Positions 1-12,469 are shown, counted from the first letter of the stretch. The stretch: DNA of 64,000 nt from Trachythela sp. YZ-2020 (GCA_016169945.1 JADLSH010000249.1:1984001-2048000); one strand, 5' to 3'. Notes: generated by a model not told the origin, from the letters alone. Numbers and translations: made by a program.

Positions 1-561
1 ACTCGGGCTATTGGAAAAACATACCGATAAATAGAGTCTTCAAAACAAGATAAACGAGAAGGAGTCGAATGGCTGAAAAAAGGACACTTTTGAAGTGTTT
101 TGAACGGGTAAGTGTCTATTTTGCAAATTGTAGTTTGTGGATTTGCAAAAGAGTATGTCACTCTGTGAGGTTATTATAATATCGATTAAACCTAAAAGGT
201 ATTTTAGCAAGCTTAAATTTGAATTTTGAAGAAACAACGTAAAGTCAAAAACTTTATTTTAAAGATAAATTTAAAAAATATATATACTGTCAAAAAACAG
301 TTGAAGTTTTCTGAAAATTTTTGACGGCTTTTTGTGAAATGTCTAAGGTTAAATTTTACAGCAACCAAAGCTAAACGAGTACGTAATAACATATCTACAA
401 AGTACAAATATTTATATTACTATTTTATGTACGAAAAGTAAAAAATTGTGTGTTGCTATGGTTACAATGATTGACCGAATACTTCATGTTACAATAAATT
501 TTGGGAAGTATAATTCCTGAGTTCGAATAGGCGAGGGGATTCTGCATGAGTGTATTTCTAG
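1..561 (+). mobile_element. Helitron-like non-autonomous repeat, 5' end cut by window edge
   Basis: This stretch is homologous to 55424-56291. Shared landmarks include a 'taagtgtctattttgca' block near 110 and a 3' end reading 'tgcatg.gtgtatttctag'. The final CTAG ends at 561. The other copy can be compared with an empty site and shows no long target duplication, which is why I call the family Helitron-like. There is no coding capacity; the short ORFs here are chance. The CTAG end and absence of a target duplication are seen; the class is inferred. Confidence 0.5.
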
Positions 562-1102
562 TATAGTCGTATCTTTACCTCGTCAAACTAATTTTTGTTT
601 GATCCTATTTTCTCAGTGGCCACTGTCACACTGGAAAGTTCACAAATTAATGTGATGTTACCAATGACGCTATTGTCCTTGTTAAAGTGACCAGAAAAAG
701 AGACATACATATCAATTGAGTTGAAACGTTGATGAAGACGGAAGTTGAGAAGCCCAAGGATGGGCGTCGAAAATCTTGATATTAAAATTAATCAGATTAT
801 ACAGGGGAATTTTATGCCCAATAGGATTATTACACAGTTTTCTAGAGTAGGTACTTGTCATCTATACCCAACCAGACATCATAGTGCAACTTCAACTTCA
901 ATATTGAATCCATATTGAAGGAGTTGCAATATTGGATAACTATAAATTGTGACACTACTAAGCTTCAATTGTAATAGGTCAAAGCAAAGTTCACTCAAAT
1001 GTATAGGGTTTGTCTGTCCGTCTTCCTTAGATCGTACAGCAACCCTTTACATAGAGTGTTATTCCAACCAGTTCAATTTGTAATTCCAATTAACCATACT
1101 AG
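562..1102. other. Non-coding stretch upstream of Calx-beta exon
   Basis: No gene, repeat end or long ORF is recognised here. The sequence is AT-rich and probably intronic to the plus-strand Calx-beta exon that follows. Confidence 0.4.
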
Positions 1103-1317
1103 GCATTGTTGAAAATACAGATCAGTTTGGAGTACGTGTCACATCAACTGATCCACAAGTGGATGTTATAAATGGAAACCTTCGTGTTTCCATAACGGAC
1201 AATGACAGCATAGACGACCCAGAAGACAGGAACTGGAAACGCACGCTAAAATTTAATGTTGCTGACGCGACATCCATGATACGCTTTTTAGCACGATTTG
1301 CAAAAAAGTTGGGGCAG
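1103..1317 (+). CDS. Calx-beta type exon (partial gene)
   Basis: An AG acceptor at 1101-1102 opens a frame that runs to a CAG|GTACTAG donor at 1318. The translation contains an E-N-T-D-Q-F-x-V strand and ends the domain with V-S-I-T-D-N-D, the typical last strand of Calx-beta repeats. About 33 further residues of unknown identity follow. Calx-beta repeats are calcium-binding extracellular or cytoplasmic modules found in Na/Ca exchangers, FRAS/FREM proteins, integrin beta-4 and large adhesion receptors; which of these this gene belongs to cannot be told. A LINE starts about 5 bp after the donor. Neighbouring exons of the same gene were not identified, so this may be a relic exon. Confidence 0.55.
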
Positions 1318-1570
1318 GTACTAGTAGTAAAACTTTATTTAAAAGTCACACGCTAGCCTCGTCAACTTTAAAGCTGGTTTCCACGAGGGGCGTGTGAATA
1401 ACATATTTAAGAACATAATATTATACAATTATATACATTACATACATATTAAATAGTACAATGAACCACATCTACGATACGCTATACTGAACACAAGTAT
1501 GACAAATAAGGCATGCAATAAATTTAAAAATTGAATACAGAAGAATAGAATTTAATTTAGAAAAATTTTT

Positions 1571-4454
1571 TTAGGAGGTATGAGCACGAATTCCGTTTTT
1601 GAATATTGTCAATGTATCCGAATTACGCACATCTGGAGGTAGAGAATTCCAAACTCTAGCTCCATCGTATGAGAAACTTTTCTTTAACTTTTCAGTTTTT
1701 GGTTGAGGCAACTGCAGCGAGGTAGAAGAGCCCCTGAGGTCGTATTGAGTAATATTTCTCTTTTGTTCAAACAGTTCCGCAAGCGAGCTCGGAGCCAGGT
1801 TATTTAAAACCTTGTACATTGTTTTTGCTTTGGACTTGGCTCGTCGAGTCTCAAGAGTTTCCCATCCTAACGCTTTTATTGCTTCTGGTCCAGAAATATC
1901 ATTTCCAAAGTTCATTATGACTCTAGCAGCTCTATTTTGGAGTTTTTGAAGCCTGTTTGAAAGTCCGACACCCAAGGTATCCCATACCTCATTGCAATAA
2001 TCAAAATGAGGATTAATTAAGGCATTGTAGATAGAAATCAAAGTGTCTCGATCAACGAAATCACGAATTTTCCTGATAGCTCCTATTCCCGAGGTAACTT
2101 TTTTAGCAACTTTATCAATGTGTCTATTCCAAGATAATTTATCATCAAGTTCTACTCCAAGTACGGTAGCGTTACAGACTTGTTTAATTTTTATGATTAA
2201 TTTTGAGATCTGGCTGTGTAACAAGGTTGTTTAGTTTATGAGCTGAACCTATGAGTATAAATTCTGTTTTTGTAACATTAAGGCTCAGTTTATTGGCCAA
2301 AAGCCACTCATTTATGCATGCAAGATCACTATTCATGTTCAACTCAATTTCCTGAATACTTTCACCAGCTACTGTAAGATTAGTATCGTCGGCAAACAGC
2401 CGAGGAGTAGCCTGATTTAAACATTCTGGAAGATCATTTATGTATACAAGGAAAAGAGAGGGCCAAGAATAGACCCTTGGGGAATACCACATGTAACACG
2501 CCTTTCAGTTGACATAAGGTCCCAAACTGACATTTTTTATTACGATCAGATAAGTATGAACGTATCATCGACAGAGCACTTCCCGTTATGCCATAAAGTT
2601 CTAATTTGCTCAACAGAATACCATGGTCGATTGTATCAAATGCCTTCTTAAGATCTAACAAAACAACCAAATTAAACTTTTTCCGGTCCATATTAACATA
2701 CCAACTGTTCGTACTATCTAGTAGTGCCGAAGCAGTGGAGTGAAATTTGCGAAAGCCAAATTGGTGTTCAGAAAGTAAAGAGTTGTCACTAAGATATTGG
2801 TATATCTGGTCATACATTATTCTTTCCATTATTTTGCTAATTGAAGGCAAGATTGAAATTGGCCTATAATTCTCTGTTAAATTCCGCGGGCCTTTTTTGT
2901 GAATTGGTACAAGTCTTGCCATTTTCCATTCATATGGAAAGCAATTTGAAATCAAGCCATGATTAAAAATATGCGTAAGTGATGGGGCAATAGTATTAGC
3001 AGCAACTTTTAAAATTTTACCAGATATTTTATCAAGACCAGCTGCTTTACAATTTGATAAGCCTTTCAAAAGCTTAACTACTTTACCCACTGACACCAGC
3101 CTAAAACGATCCATTTTAGATTCAGCAGATTTCACAAATGTTTTAAACGAGGTATTGGATTCGTCGATAGAATTAGCCAGGCTAGGGCCAATATTGGTGA
3201 AATATTCATTAAAGGCATTAGCTATTTCTTCATTAGAAGTAATTTTAGAATCATTAATCTTCAATTCATTTACAATGGTCTCATTAGAAGATCGGCCTAA
3301 TAAATCATTGATTGTTTTCCATGCCTCTTTAGGATTATTATTTTGTTGAGCTATTTTGTTACGATAATATTCAGCCTTAGCATGTCGTAAAGCAATATTG
3401 ACCAGATTCCTGGATGTTTTGTACACATCCCAATCGGTACTTTGTTTAGTAATCATTGCTTTACGTTTCTTTTTATAAGTTTTTTAATATCAGCGGTAAC
3501 CCACGGGACACTAGACGACCGTTTTCTAATATGTTGAATTGGGGCATGTTTATCAAGAACTTCCAGAAATAGTTCCTTCCAACAGGCCCACATAGAATCT
3601 GTATCTGACTTTAGTACAATTTGTTCCCAAGATTGGGTAAGAAGATCCTCATTAAAACGCTCTTCATTAAATCTTTTCATGTTTCTAACTTCGACCTTTT
3701 TAGCTTTTTTTCGGGTACTTAAAACAGGATTTATTTTCCTAATACCATAGATTAAGCTATGGTCACTAATTCCTGTGTGTATTACTCCAGACTGAACAAT
3801 TTTTTCTGGCATAGATGTTATATAATGATCTATAAGAGTGCAGGAACTAGTCGTTATTCGTGTAGCCTCAGTAATGAGCTGAGATAATTGATATGTTTCA
3901 ATAATTCCTTTAAGTGTTTTAGTTGGTTGATTAGAAATATTCGCCAACATATTACAATTTAGGTCTCCTAGGATGTGAAGTTCTTTATTTTCGTCATCAA
4001 TCATTTTAATCATTTTTTCAAATGTTAAGAAAAACTCAGATGTAGAGCTCGGTGGACGATAAACGGATGCAACGATAAAGTTTCGAGAATTTGGTTTAGA
4101 AATTTCCAAACAAATTGCTTCAATATCATCAGGGACCAGATCATTTCGGATTTTATAACTGATAGTACTACGGACGTAGATACAAACACCTCCCCCTCTA
4201 CGTGATCTGTCGTTTCTGACGATATCGTAGCCACGAATTTTGACTAGACCATCCGAGATAGATGAATCCAGTCTAGTTTCATTCAGAGCAAGCAGATCAA
4301 AATGGAGAAAGAGTCTAGATATGCGCAATTCATCAACATGTTTCGGAAGACTGACTATATTAAGTAATGCCATTTTAAACCCCCTAGTATTAAGACAACT
4401 CGGAATTAAATTCGGATTTAAATTTGAGATAAATTCTCCAGAATCAGTACTCAC
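1571..4454 (-). pseudogene. LINE copy A ORF2: AP endonuclease and reverse transcriptase
   Basis: The endonuclease part (4454-3453) shows N-E-T-R, the R-G-G-G-V loop, G-D-x-N and the S-D-H catalytic end. The reverse transcriptase part (3456-1571) shows N-Y-R-P-I-S, D-L-K-K-A-F-D and an F-A-D-D catalytic box, then the LINE C-terminal region ending in a V-W-N-S-L-P motif. The frame shifts near 3455, between the endonuclease and RT parts. It shifts again near 2470, inside the motif just before the catalytic box, and near 2200. All catalytic motifs are still readable, so the decay looks moderate. The protein would nick target DNA and prime reverse transcription of its own RNA. Confidence 0.85.
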
Positions 4455-4466
4455 ACTCTCAAACTG

Positions 4467-5675
4467 TCAATTTGCAATAGCAAGCTTAAAATTATTTTGT
4501 AACAGCAAACTGCAAGAGTGATTTAAATGTAATTCTCTGGCATTTAAATGTGTAGTCGTAATATTAGAGTTTGCTATAAAATACCAATTATTTTGGTCAC
4601 ACATAGATTTGACCAATTTATTCGTTTCTCTTACCCTGCTTGAGGCAGACATATCATCTGATCTTGTTATGATCCCCGAAATAATGATCTCAATATCTGG
4701 ACACTATTGTTCAATAGAATGTGCAAGATTGGTTATACCATCAGCAACAGTCGTGGCTTCATCGTTACGTAAGTTGTTAGTCCCAATGTGGAGAATAATT
4801 TTATCAGGTTTCTTTCGAAGAATTGGTTTTATAAAGTCAGTCATATCTTCGATACTGGCGCCGGAAAATGATTTAGCCGTAACACGGTTGGTCGCACTTG
4901 ACATCTCCCAGCCTTTCACGTATTTGGTCATAGAATCACCGACAATAACCGTGTTACTTTTTGTTTTCTTATTATGCCCACCCTTTCTGCCAGCAGCCGA
5001 TTTTCTCGAACTTGATTTATCATCTATAGGTTGTCTATCTTCGAGGCCTTCCTTAACAGCTACGTCTACGTTCGTCTCCGGTATTTCCTCGTCCTCTATA
5101 TGCAGAATAGAGTACTTGTTTTTCAAACATGGGGGATGATAATGACTGGATTTATTTATAGAAGTTGAAGTGGCCGCACGCCAAGAGTTTGATGTTTGAT
5201 CCACTTGGTTGGTTTCTTTTGTGTTGTGTGCACTATTTACATTAGATTGGATGAATGCTCGGTCTTCGTTCAACAAACGGATGGCTGTCAATAAACTGGC
5301 TTTATCATTTTCAGCAGCTGTTAATTTCGTGTTTAACTCAGAAATGACACTCTTGTAGCCATCTAAATCTTCTTTGAGCGATTTATTTTCCCGTTTCAGT
5401 GAAGTATTTTCCTGTACTAGATGATCTGTATCATTCTGGTTTTTGTAGACTTCGAGTGTATTTATAAGTTCATTTAGGACGAGTGATGATTCGGTTTGAT
5501 GCCTTTCGAATTGATGGGTCAGCGAGTCCAGCCGTCTTGTAACATCGCGAAGAGAGAGTTCTTCGCAGCTTTGCCTTTGCTCAATTTTTTTGGTCGACTC
5601 GTCAGGACATAAGTCGTCAGAGGTTTTAGAGTTGTTGTGAGAGCCATCCGATTCCACCAACCGAGCCATTGACAA
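4467..5675 (-). pseudogene. LINE copy A ORF1: coiled coil plus SGNH/GDSL esterase
   Basis: The chosen start is the ATG at 5675. The first part is charged and heptad-rich, which suggests a coiled coil, followed by a basic Lys/Arg/Ser linker. The esterase half shows I-V-G-D-S (block I) and I-G-T-N-N (block III), as in CR1 ORF1 proteins. An in-frame TAG at 4704-4706 interrupts it. The same frame continues to a TGA at 4467-4469, and the endonuclease then follows in that same frame. Esterases of this type may help handle membranes or lipids or act in RNP assembly; the role is not settled. Confidence 0.75.
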
Positions 5676-5697
5676 GGTATAGGAACGTTAAAACGCA

Positions 5698-6425
5698 TCA
5701 AGCCCTATGTTCCTGAAAACACTGTTGCAATCGATTTATAACGCTTTGATACAACCCTATTTCGATTACTGCTCTCCCCTTTGGGATACTTGCAACAAGA
5801 CATTGAAAGATAAGTTACAAAAATTTCAAAATCGGGCAGCTAGAATAATAGCTGGCGCTAGCTATGAAGTTAGGTCTGCAGACATTCTTCGGGCACTTGA
5901 CTGGGAAAATTTAGACTCCGGACGAAGTATGACCAAGGCAACATTATTATATAAAATTCTGAATGATTGTAGTGCACCTAATTTGAAAGAATTATTGATC
6001 AGGAGGAATCTTTTGCAAACTAATTATGACCTCAGAAATTGTCACACTGATTTGGCTCCTCCAAAACCGAGACGCGAATTTCTGAAAAAAAGTTTTAAGT
6101 ACAGTGGTGCTAAACTTTGGAATGATCTTTCGCAAGAAGCTAAGGAGGCCGAATCAATTTACTCTTTCAAAAATATTGTAAAACAAATGAATTGTTAAAT
6201 AGAATTAAGAAACAACCATGTATAGATATTAGCATACGGCCGGATCACACCAATTCAATCTTCTTTTTATACATATACCGTATCTCTCTCTTATAAATAG
6301 CTATGTAGTTATACTATTATTTCTTTGTAAATATGTTTTTATTGTGTTAGGGACGCCCCTTGTGGAAACCAACTTTTGTTGACAAGGCTAGCGTCATTAA
6401 ATAAAGTTTTACATACATTTTACAT
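5698..6425 (+). mobile_element. CR1-like LINE copy C, 5'-truncated
   Basis: Only the C-terminal part of the reverse transcriptase ORF remains (5707-6198), with a Y-F-D-Y-C motif, an F-Q-N-R-A-A-R-I-I motif and a final L-W-N-D-L. It is followed by the family 3' UTR, which ends in an 'aataaagttttacatac' type terminus. It lies head to head with copy A. A 5' truncation of this kind is the usual result of incomplete target-primed reverse transcription. Confidence 0.85.
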
Positions 6426-8117
6426 ACATACGTGAACGTTAGCAGGGATTTACTAGTACGTTTTCATTTGGACTGTAAATAGTTACCACGATTCCAGTTT
6501 TGTCGAAGCGTCTACATCAAAATGGCGCACGTAAACTTGGGTTCCTATATCTAAGTAGTTCACTTTCAAACCCTGTAACTTGAAGATAAGGCAACACTTC
6601 ACTTGCACACCATAAATAGCATGTCAATGCGATTAACATAACCCTGAAACTAAAATTTAAATAAGTATTAGGAATTCTCATTTACATATTGTAAACAGGA
6701 AAGAAATGTGAATCGCTATCGCTTTTTCAAACTTCTCTTGGGTTTGACAAAGCAAAAAATAACATTTGAATACATGCGCATCATTTTGAACTACAAAATA
6801 GCCGCCTTTGTTGTTGTTTCTGTACACACTTACTTCAAACCCTGTAACTTCACTTCAAATATATTTCAGTGTTTCTCATTTATTAAAAAATAAATAAAAA
6901 TAAAAATGTCTTGAAACAAGGCCAGGGGCCAAAATTAGACTTAATATGCTAGCGGAGGTATGCAATCCCAGAGTGCACTAAAGTTACATTTGAGTAAAAC
7001 CAGCCGGTTTTACACAAATATTATTAGGAGTTTCTTGCCAACATAAACTTGCTTACATATCTTAATACATAAGCAGATAACCGCGAAAATTGTTTATACA
7101 AGCACAATAGGCAATGGCAAATTGCTTTTATAGCTGGAAACAGTGGCAGAACAAGGTTTTAAGTTATTAGATGTTGGTGATGCAGGTGACTGTTTCCTTT
7201 TAACCACTTCTGCCGTGTTTTCAAATCTCTGTATACATGTATATATTAAGGAGTTCACGATATGCAACTTGATTGGGATAATAATAACCGCTAGTACCAT
7301 CTTGAGCAGCTATTATTTGAGCAAAGGAACCATACACACCATTTTACACTTCATGTCTGTTGTCACTTGTAATTACTTGATTGTGTAATAATTACTTGCA
7401 GGGCATTGCAGCTAGCTTTTTCTTTGAGGTTGCGCTCTGGTGGTTGGAACAACTCCTATTTTCCTGTTCCTTGCATGGTGATGTGTTGAATTTTACTACC
7501 CCTCCCAAGGGCACGAGTTAATTCTGCAAGCAGCAGGGTCTTGTTATTGAAGTTTCTTCCCGGTGATTCACATGCATTATGAATATTAAATGTGTTTTTT
7601 TGTGAGACCACACATAATAGGTTATACCAATCTCGGTGGCTATATTATCACAACTTCAATTCATCAATAAACTTTGCATGTGAACCAAATGTTTATCTTT
7701 TATTCACCGTCCTCAACTTCCATTTAAGTCCTCAACTTCTTGACGCTTCTTGCATTTGAAGCCAATTAATCAGTTATTCATCAATAACCTATATTTATAG
7801 CGATTCCTTTGCTACTCCTAGAGTAAAAACGAGAATTTGACTCAAAATTTACGTGATCGTTTGAATGCCAAAATCACCTTTATTCTTTTGAAATTACATG
7901 CTCTATTAAAAAGTTACATAATTTACTATTCTAACTAGTTGCAGTATGAATTGTGTTTGTATGCAGTGTACGCTAAACTACCTCAAACTTCGGCTATCAT
8001 TTAAATACTGGCTTCAGGCTGTAGACCGGCAAAATGTCTCGTTAATTTTCTCTCATCGACATGTCAGGTTACGCAGATATTCTGATTAATCTGAATCAGA
8101 CATTCTTATTCATATCG
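6426..8117. other. Intergenic region downstream of receptor A
   Basis: I see no gene here. Short ORFs at 6708-6893 and 7143-7388 have no recognisable domain and ordinary AT-rich composition. The right end reaches the probable poly(A) signal of the receptor. Confidence 0.4.
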
Positions 8118-8123
8118 TTTATT
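8118..8123 (-). terminator. Probable poly(A) signal of receptor A
   Basis: AATAAA on the minus strand lies about 65 bases after the receptor stop codon, a suitable distance for the 3' UTR end. Confidence 0.5.
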
Positions 8124-8186
8124 GTTTAAAACAGTCAGAAATTGTCTTATTTCTTGTCTTGTATGCAAAATAATTCTAAGTATTAT

Positions 8187-8715
8187 TCATTGCATTTCCA
8201 TGGAGAAAGCATGATTCTTAGAGGAACAAGCGTGGTTTGTGGGTGACGTTAAAGAAGAACTTCCCGTATTGTTGTTGCCAGCCATGCTCTGGGTAATCTC
8301 GTGAAATTTCAAATCATCAGCGTGATAATGGTGACGACCACTTGACGTATCTGTCTTTCCTTTTGCCGAACATAATGATTTCCATTTACTTCGTGTATCT
8401 TTTGGCAGGACGCAACGAAAGATGAAGACCAACAGACCTTGGAGTGAGTTAAAGATGCAAAATAGATACTGGAAGACCAATTTAGCGTCTTTGATAGCAA
8501 GGACACCAAATACCCAAGTGAGACCCAGAGCCACTAGGATAGCAATACCGCGTCTTGCTTGTGTGATCCTACTAGTCTTGAGGGTTGAGGTCACTTTAGT
8601 TCCAGAAGTAAGGAGGGAATGTAAGACCAGGACAAACGCAATACAGTTGATGACCAGTATGATTAGGACTGGGGCGAGGAAAGCCACTTGAAATGGTACA
8701 CTTTGAAGACGGCAA
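8187..8715 (-). CDS. Adhesion GPCR A, exon 8: TM5-TM7 and C-terminal tail
   Basis: The exon opens after an AG acceptor at 8717-8716. Its first codon is completed by exon 7 (TT|T) to give N-F-C-R-L, the conserved Cys at the end of extracellular loop 2. TM5 begins F-L-A-P-V-L-I, TM6 contains L-T-W-V-F-G, and TM7 contains F-N-S-L-Q-G followed by F-I-F-R-C. All of these are classic adhesion-family signatures. The tail of about 80 residues is rich in Ser, Thr, His and Asn and ends at a TGA at 8187. This half of the membrane domain forms the G-protein-facing side of the receptor. Confidence 0.92.
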
Positions 8716-9266
8716 CTAATGAATAAATTAAAAGTCCATTATTAATAAAATGAAGGAAATCTATTCATTTCTGCCTCAATCTCGTCCAAAACCGGTCGCA
8801 GATTATGGGCTGAATATCAGGCCATAATATTTAAGCCCGCCTAAATTCCTTCTATGATGCATGTCAATACGCTGTTTTGCACATATTAATATTTAATGCC
8901 AGTTTTGCAAGATAAATAATCTTTAAATTTTTACAGAACCTACTATAGGAAATTTGACATGATCCAAAACAGAAACTCTCCAGTCTTTGTGTGCTCACGA
9001 CTGTACGCGGAACACACTGTGTCATTACGATTATTCAGCCACCTTTTATCCAGTAAAGTAGAAAAGGGATATTAATCGGGAAGAATACAACATGTAGCAA
9101 TGGGTAAACGTTTTATGAACAAGTATAAAAATTTTGCAACGGCCAGCTTTATTCTTGAACAATTCTCATCTTGCACATGAATAAAATCGAAATATGTTTA
9201 AAAGGTGTCTCACTCGTGTACGCGAAATGTCAATTTTTATTAACTTATTTTATCAACAGGTTTAAC

Positions 9267-9474
9267 CAGGGCCGGACCTACGGGCGGGGGTTGGGGGGTG
9301 TCACACCCCCCCCCAGAAATTCTATTTGGAGTTTCAGTCGGCAGAAATGCTATTTTAGTCGGCAGACAAAAATATTTTTGACGAATAACAACAATGTAGT
9401 CGGTACAAGTTCGTTAGTCAGTCGGTTGAAAGGACCTTACACCCCCCCTGATAAATTTTCTGAGGACGGCCCTG
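9267..9474. mobile_element. hAT-like MITE with perfect 8-bp target duplication
   Basis: The 208-bp element begins CAGGGCCGG and ends CGGCCCTG. It is flanked on both sides by the same eight bases, GGTTTAAC (9259-9266 and 9475-9482). Eight-base duplications and CAGGG ends are typical of the hAT superfamily. It has no transposase, so it would need one in trans. Confidence 0.85.
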
Positions 9475-9934
9475 GGTTTAACTTATGGATCAATGGAGTA
9501 CATCCATGTACGTGTTTAGCTACTACTTTCTGTTAGCATGGTAGACTTCCAGAGCCAGCCTCTTGCACAGGCCCGACTGCATCATGGGAAGGTCACGTCG
9601 TTGGACACAAGATCTGCAGCGCCAGCGAAATCTTGTAAAAATGATTTACAAGATTGATTTTGGCAATTAAATATACAATATACAAGGGTGTCCCAAATCT
9701 TCTGCAAGTGATTATAAGAAGTTTACTATTGGAATATTTTTTTACCTGTCAAAAGCTTTTGATAGTCTAAACTAACATAATTTCATCTTTCTAGTTATGG
9801 ATAATAAGTTGTAGATTTTACTGATTTAGTGTAGTTTCAAACAATTTCGTATTTGTGGTATTACCTGATTATATTTAAAACGTTTTGCCATATAATATAT
9901 ACAGAGGAGGAATTATTATAATTAGTTAATAGAT

Positions 9935-10775
9935 AGATAGCTATAGATAGATAGATAGATGGTTTATTGTATAAAACATTGCAGCCCAAAAGCTGAATTA
10001 AGTTAAATATTACAATTCTAGCTCTAGCATGTACTAAAATACTTTACAAACGATAACTAATGTCTACTAACAATCAATAGATTAATATGATACACTATAT
10101 GATTTATTATAAAATTATAAAATATTCTAACAATACTACATTTTGAATGCGTTAAAGTTGATAAAACTGTTCTTGTAACGCTGTGTGTTAAAAGACACAT
10201 TAAACTTGCGATTGTTCCTCAAGTTAATATCATTATAATTGTATGGAGGAAGTAGGCTGTGTAATTTATGATCGTTGTTAGTAACAATATCTTTGAACAG
10301 TTTTTCTGTCAGTTCTTGTCTTCTGTCATTCAGAGTTTGAAGACCTGCAATGGATAAGGCGTCGTTGTATGATACCCAAGGGAAGATGATTCTCATGGCT
10401 CTTTTTTGTATCATCTCTAAGTCATGTGATAAATACTTTGTCAGGCTGTCGTGAAACACCGGACACGCGTACTCGGTAATAGGTCTGATACAGGTGGTGT
10501 AAAACTGGACAAGTTCTCTTGTATCCAAATGGGATCTTTTCAGCTGTGATAGGAAAACAGTCTCTTCCTTGCTTTCTTAATAATTTCAGACACATGTTCG
10601 TTCCACTTGAGATCGTGTGAGATAATTAAACTCAGTATCTTCGCGCAGTTTACTACCTCCAAGGGAATATAATTAATTTTGATTGGCTCAAAATACTGAT
10701 GTATTCGATTTACTAAAACCTACCCGCAATTCTTTGCATTTACTTTTATTCAGTTGGCATTTATTGGCCAATGCT
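9935..10775 (-). mobile_element. LINE 3' fragment with (GATA)n-type tail
   Basis: The best piece is the ORF at 10136-10528. It encodes the C-terminal region seen after LINE reverse transcriptases, including a P-I-T-E-Y-A-C-P motif and an I-Q-K-R-A-M-R-I-I motif. Upstream coding remains, in another frame, to about 10775 and include an N-A-N-K-C-K-E-L type motif. The 3' tail, read in reverse, is the 'gatagatagat' run at 9932-9961. It belongs to a different family from copies A, B and C. Confidence 0.75.
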
Positions 10776-11150
10776 TGTTCGGTCTTTAATTGATTCAAGT
10801 TCGTCAGTTGTAGGGTTTTCGGCGCTGCTTAAGTCATTAATAATAATCGTTTGAACATCAGTTTGTGTGCATTTCGCTTCGGTTTTATTAATGCCAATAT
10901 TTTGACTTTTACCCATATGGTCAACACTACGATCGTTTTCGTATAAACAATTTACACTCTCACCTGAACATTCCGTTACGGTATCTTTACCTTTTCCCAA
11001 AGCAGCTGTCTCAGGCTGAGTTTTCAACACGCGGCCATGCGTGCTACATAACTGTTTGCATTTATTTCGAACTAAATACCCATCTTTTCCTTGGAATAGT
11101 AACGAATTCTGTTTACCAGGATGCCATTTACTAGCGATCTTATCAGGCAA
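10761..11150 (-). other. Unrecognised 129-codon ORF in an intron
   Basis: The open frame encodes a hydrophilic protein with four scattered Cys residues, a T-Q-T-D motif and an acidic end. It has no signal peptide or membrane segment. I do not recognise it. Its start overlaps the 5' limit of the LINE fragment. It may be the remnant of a transposon-encoded protein, but nothing proves that. Confidence 0.25.
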
Positions 11151-11572
11151 TCACATTACGGCTTTCAACCAAAATCGTATGGGTATAAATGACATTATTA
11201 TACATTGTAGTCACTACGTGTCTTCTGATTGGCTAATTGCTTACAGTAAAATATGGCAATCGCGCAACCTACAGATAACTGAGTTTCTGCTAGCAGTACG
11301 TACTTTTTAGCGAGCAGCAGCTTTACATACAAGAATAAAAACAACATTAATAAACGATGTTTTTTTGAAAGTTTTTCCGTAAAAATACACTCTTTTGAAA
11401 CTCTTATCAGAACTATAATAAGTAATTAAAATTAGCTTTCTAACATTTTGCCGTTCTTGTTTTAATTTTATAATTGGTTTTTAGCCCAATATTTTAGAAC
11501 TAAATTTGTGCGACAGAATTTAAATCGTTGTTTATCGAAGGAGTTTAATGACAATGCATGCAATGCATAATA

Positions 11573-11722
11573 AAACAATTCTTTAATTCGGTTTTTGTTA
11601 TATCCGTAATTATCAAGGTCTCGGTAAATGTTATCAGTCTCAGCCTTCGGCTTCGCCTCATAACACTTACCTTGACCTTGATAATTCCGGATATCACAAA
11701 AACCTCATCCAATAATTGTTTA
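11573..11722. repeat. Fold-back (palindromic) repeat
   Basis: Arms around 11588-11625 and 11672-11712 are complementary, for example 'attatcaaggtc' against 'gaccttgataat'. The centre is rich in 'cttcggcttcg'. It is likely a small hairpin element or MITE. Confidence 0.6.
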
Positions 11723-12005
11723 TTAATTACAAATTAATTAGAGCTATTTTAGCCTTATGTGCATTCTTGCACTAATTTTAGTTCCCAAATAGCCTTTAAC
11801 ATTTAAAATTGCTTTAAACAGGCTTAATTCATTTTGACAACTGACAAGCGAGGGGAACCGTTACTCCATTTGCATCAGATTTTGTTCACAAGATTTGGCA
11901 GGCCCTCTATAGAAATTGTGAACTTCCCATGATGAATGGCTCCTGTGAAGAAGGCTAATTCAGATCGGCACGCGTGGCTTGGACACGAGAATAGTCTTTA
12001 CTTAC

Positions 12006-12072
12006 AAATTTTCGTCGCCATATTCGTCATACTCCAGGGCGGCTGTGACAATAACGATAACTGCTGGTAATC
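12006..12072 (-). CDS. Adhesion GPCR A, exon 7: TM4 end and extracellular loop 2
   Basis: This 67-bp exon is bounded by a CTAG acceptor and a TT|GTAAGT donor. It encodes G-L-P-A-V-I-V-I-V-T-A-A, the second half of TM4, then an acidic Tyr/Asp/Glu stretch. G-L-P-A-x-I-V is a strong family signature. Phases fit both neighbours (G|GA and TT|T). It is too short for ordinary ORF searches. Confidence 0.9.
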
Positions 12073-12469
12073 CTAGAAGGTAAAGATACAACATGAAAAT
12101 ACATAAATAAATTATGTATTTAACATATATAATATGAAGGTGACATATATATCAGCAATTAAAAGATATCATAAAGTCTGCATGCAATTCTTTGTGGTAG
12201 GAGCCCCATGAAGAAAGAATACTAAGCTACAACTGAGGTGACAGGAAAATATAGGCCATAGGCCATTTGAAGTAGAAATCTCATAATCTTTGACAATTTC
12301 TTTTAGCATTATAGCAGTTGAAATTTTCAACAGCACGTTATAACGTTAGTAAAAAAAATTAAAAACTAAAATAGCATTTAAAATTAGTAGCGTTTTACTA
12401 TACAATTTGACGCCGATTTCTATTTGATCGGCCAGATTATATTTTAATTTATAATTCCTTGTAACATAC

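Larger units (their letters stand above)
1323..5697 (-). mobile_element. CR1-like LINE copy A, near full length, decayed
   Basis: This is a minus-strand non-LTR retrotransposon with, in order, coiled coil, SGNH esterase, AP endonuclease, reverse transcriptase and a C-terminal region. Its 3' end (1323-1410 in reverse) matches the 3' end of the plus-strand copy at 6350-6420, including the conserved 'aataaagttttac' terminus. The 5' end abuts the 5' truncation of that second copy with no gap. Reading frames are broken by two stops and several frameshifts, so it is inactive. The esterase in ORF1 is a hallmark of the CR1 group. Confidence 0.85.
8716..12005 (-). other. Intron 7 of receptor A, packed with mobile DNA
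   Basis: This 3.3-kb intron holds a hAT-like MITE at 9267-9474, a LINE fragment at about 9935-10775, an unexplained ORF at 10761-11150 and a fold-back repeat near 11573-11722. Other parts show nothing recognisable. Confidence 0.6.

Noticed and set aside
1323..6425. One LINE with a 5' inversion (twin priming)
   Set aside because: Both halves carry the same complete 3' end, so these are two insertions.
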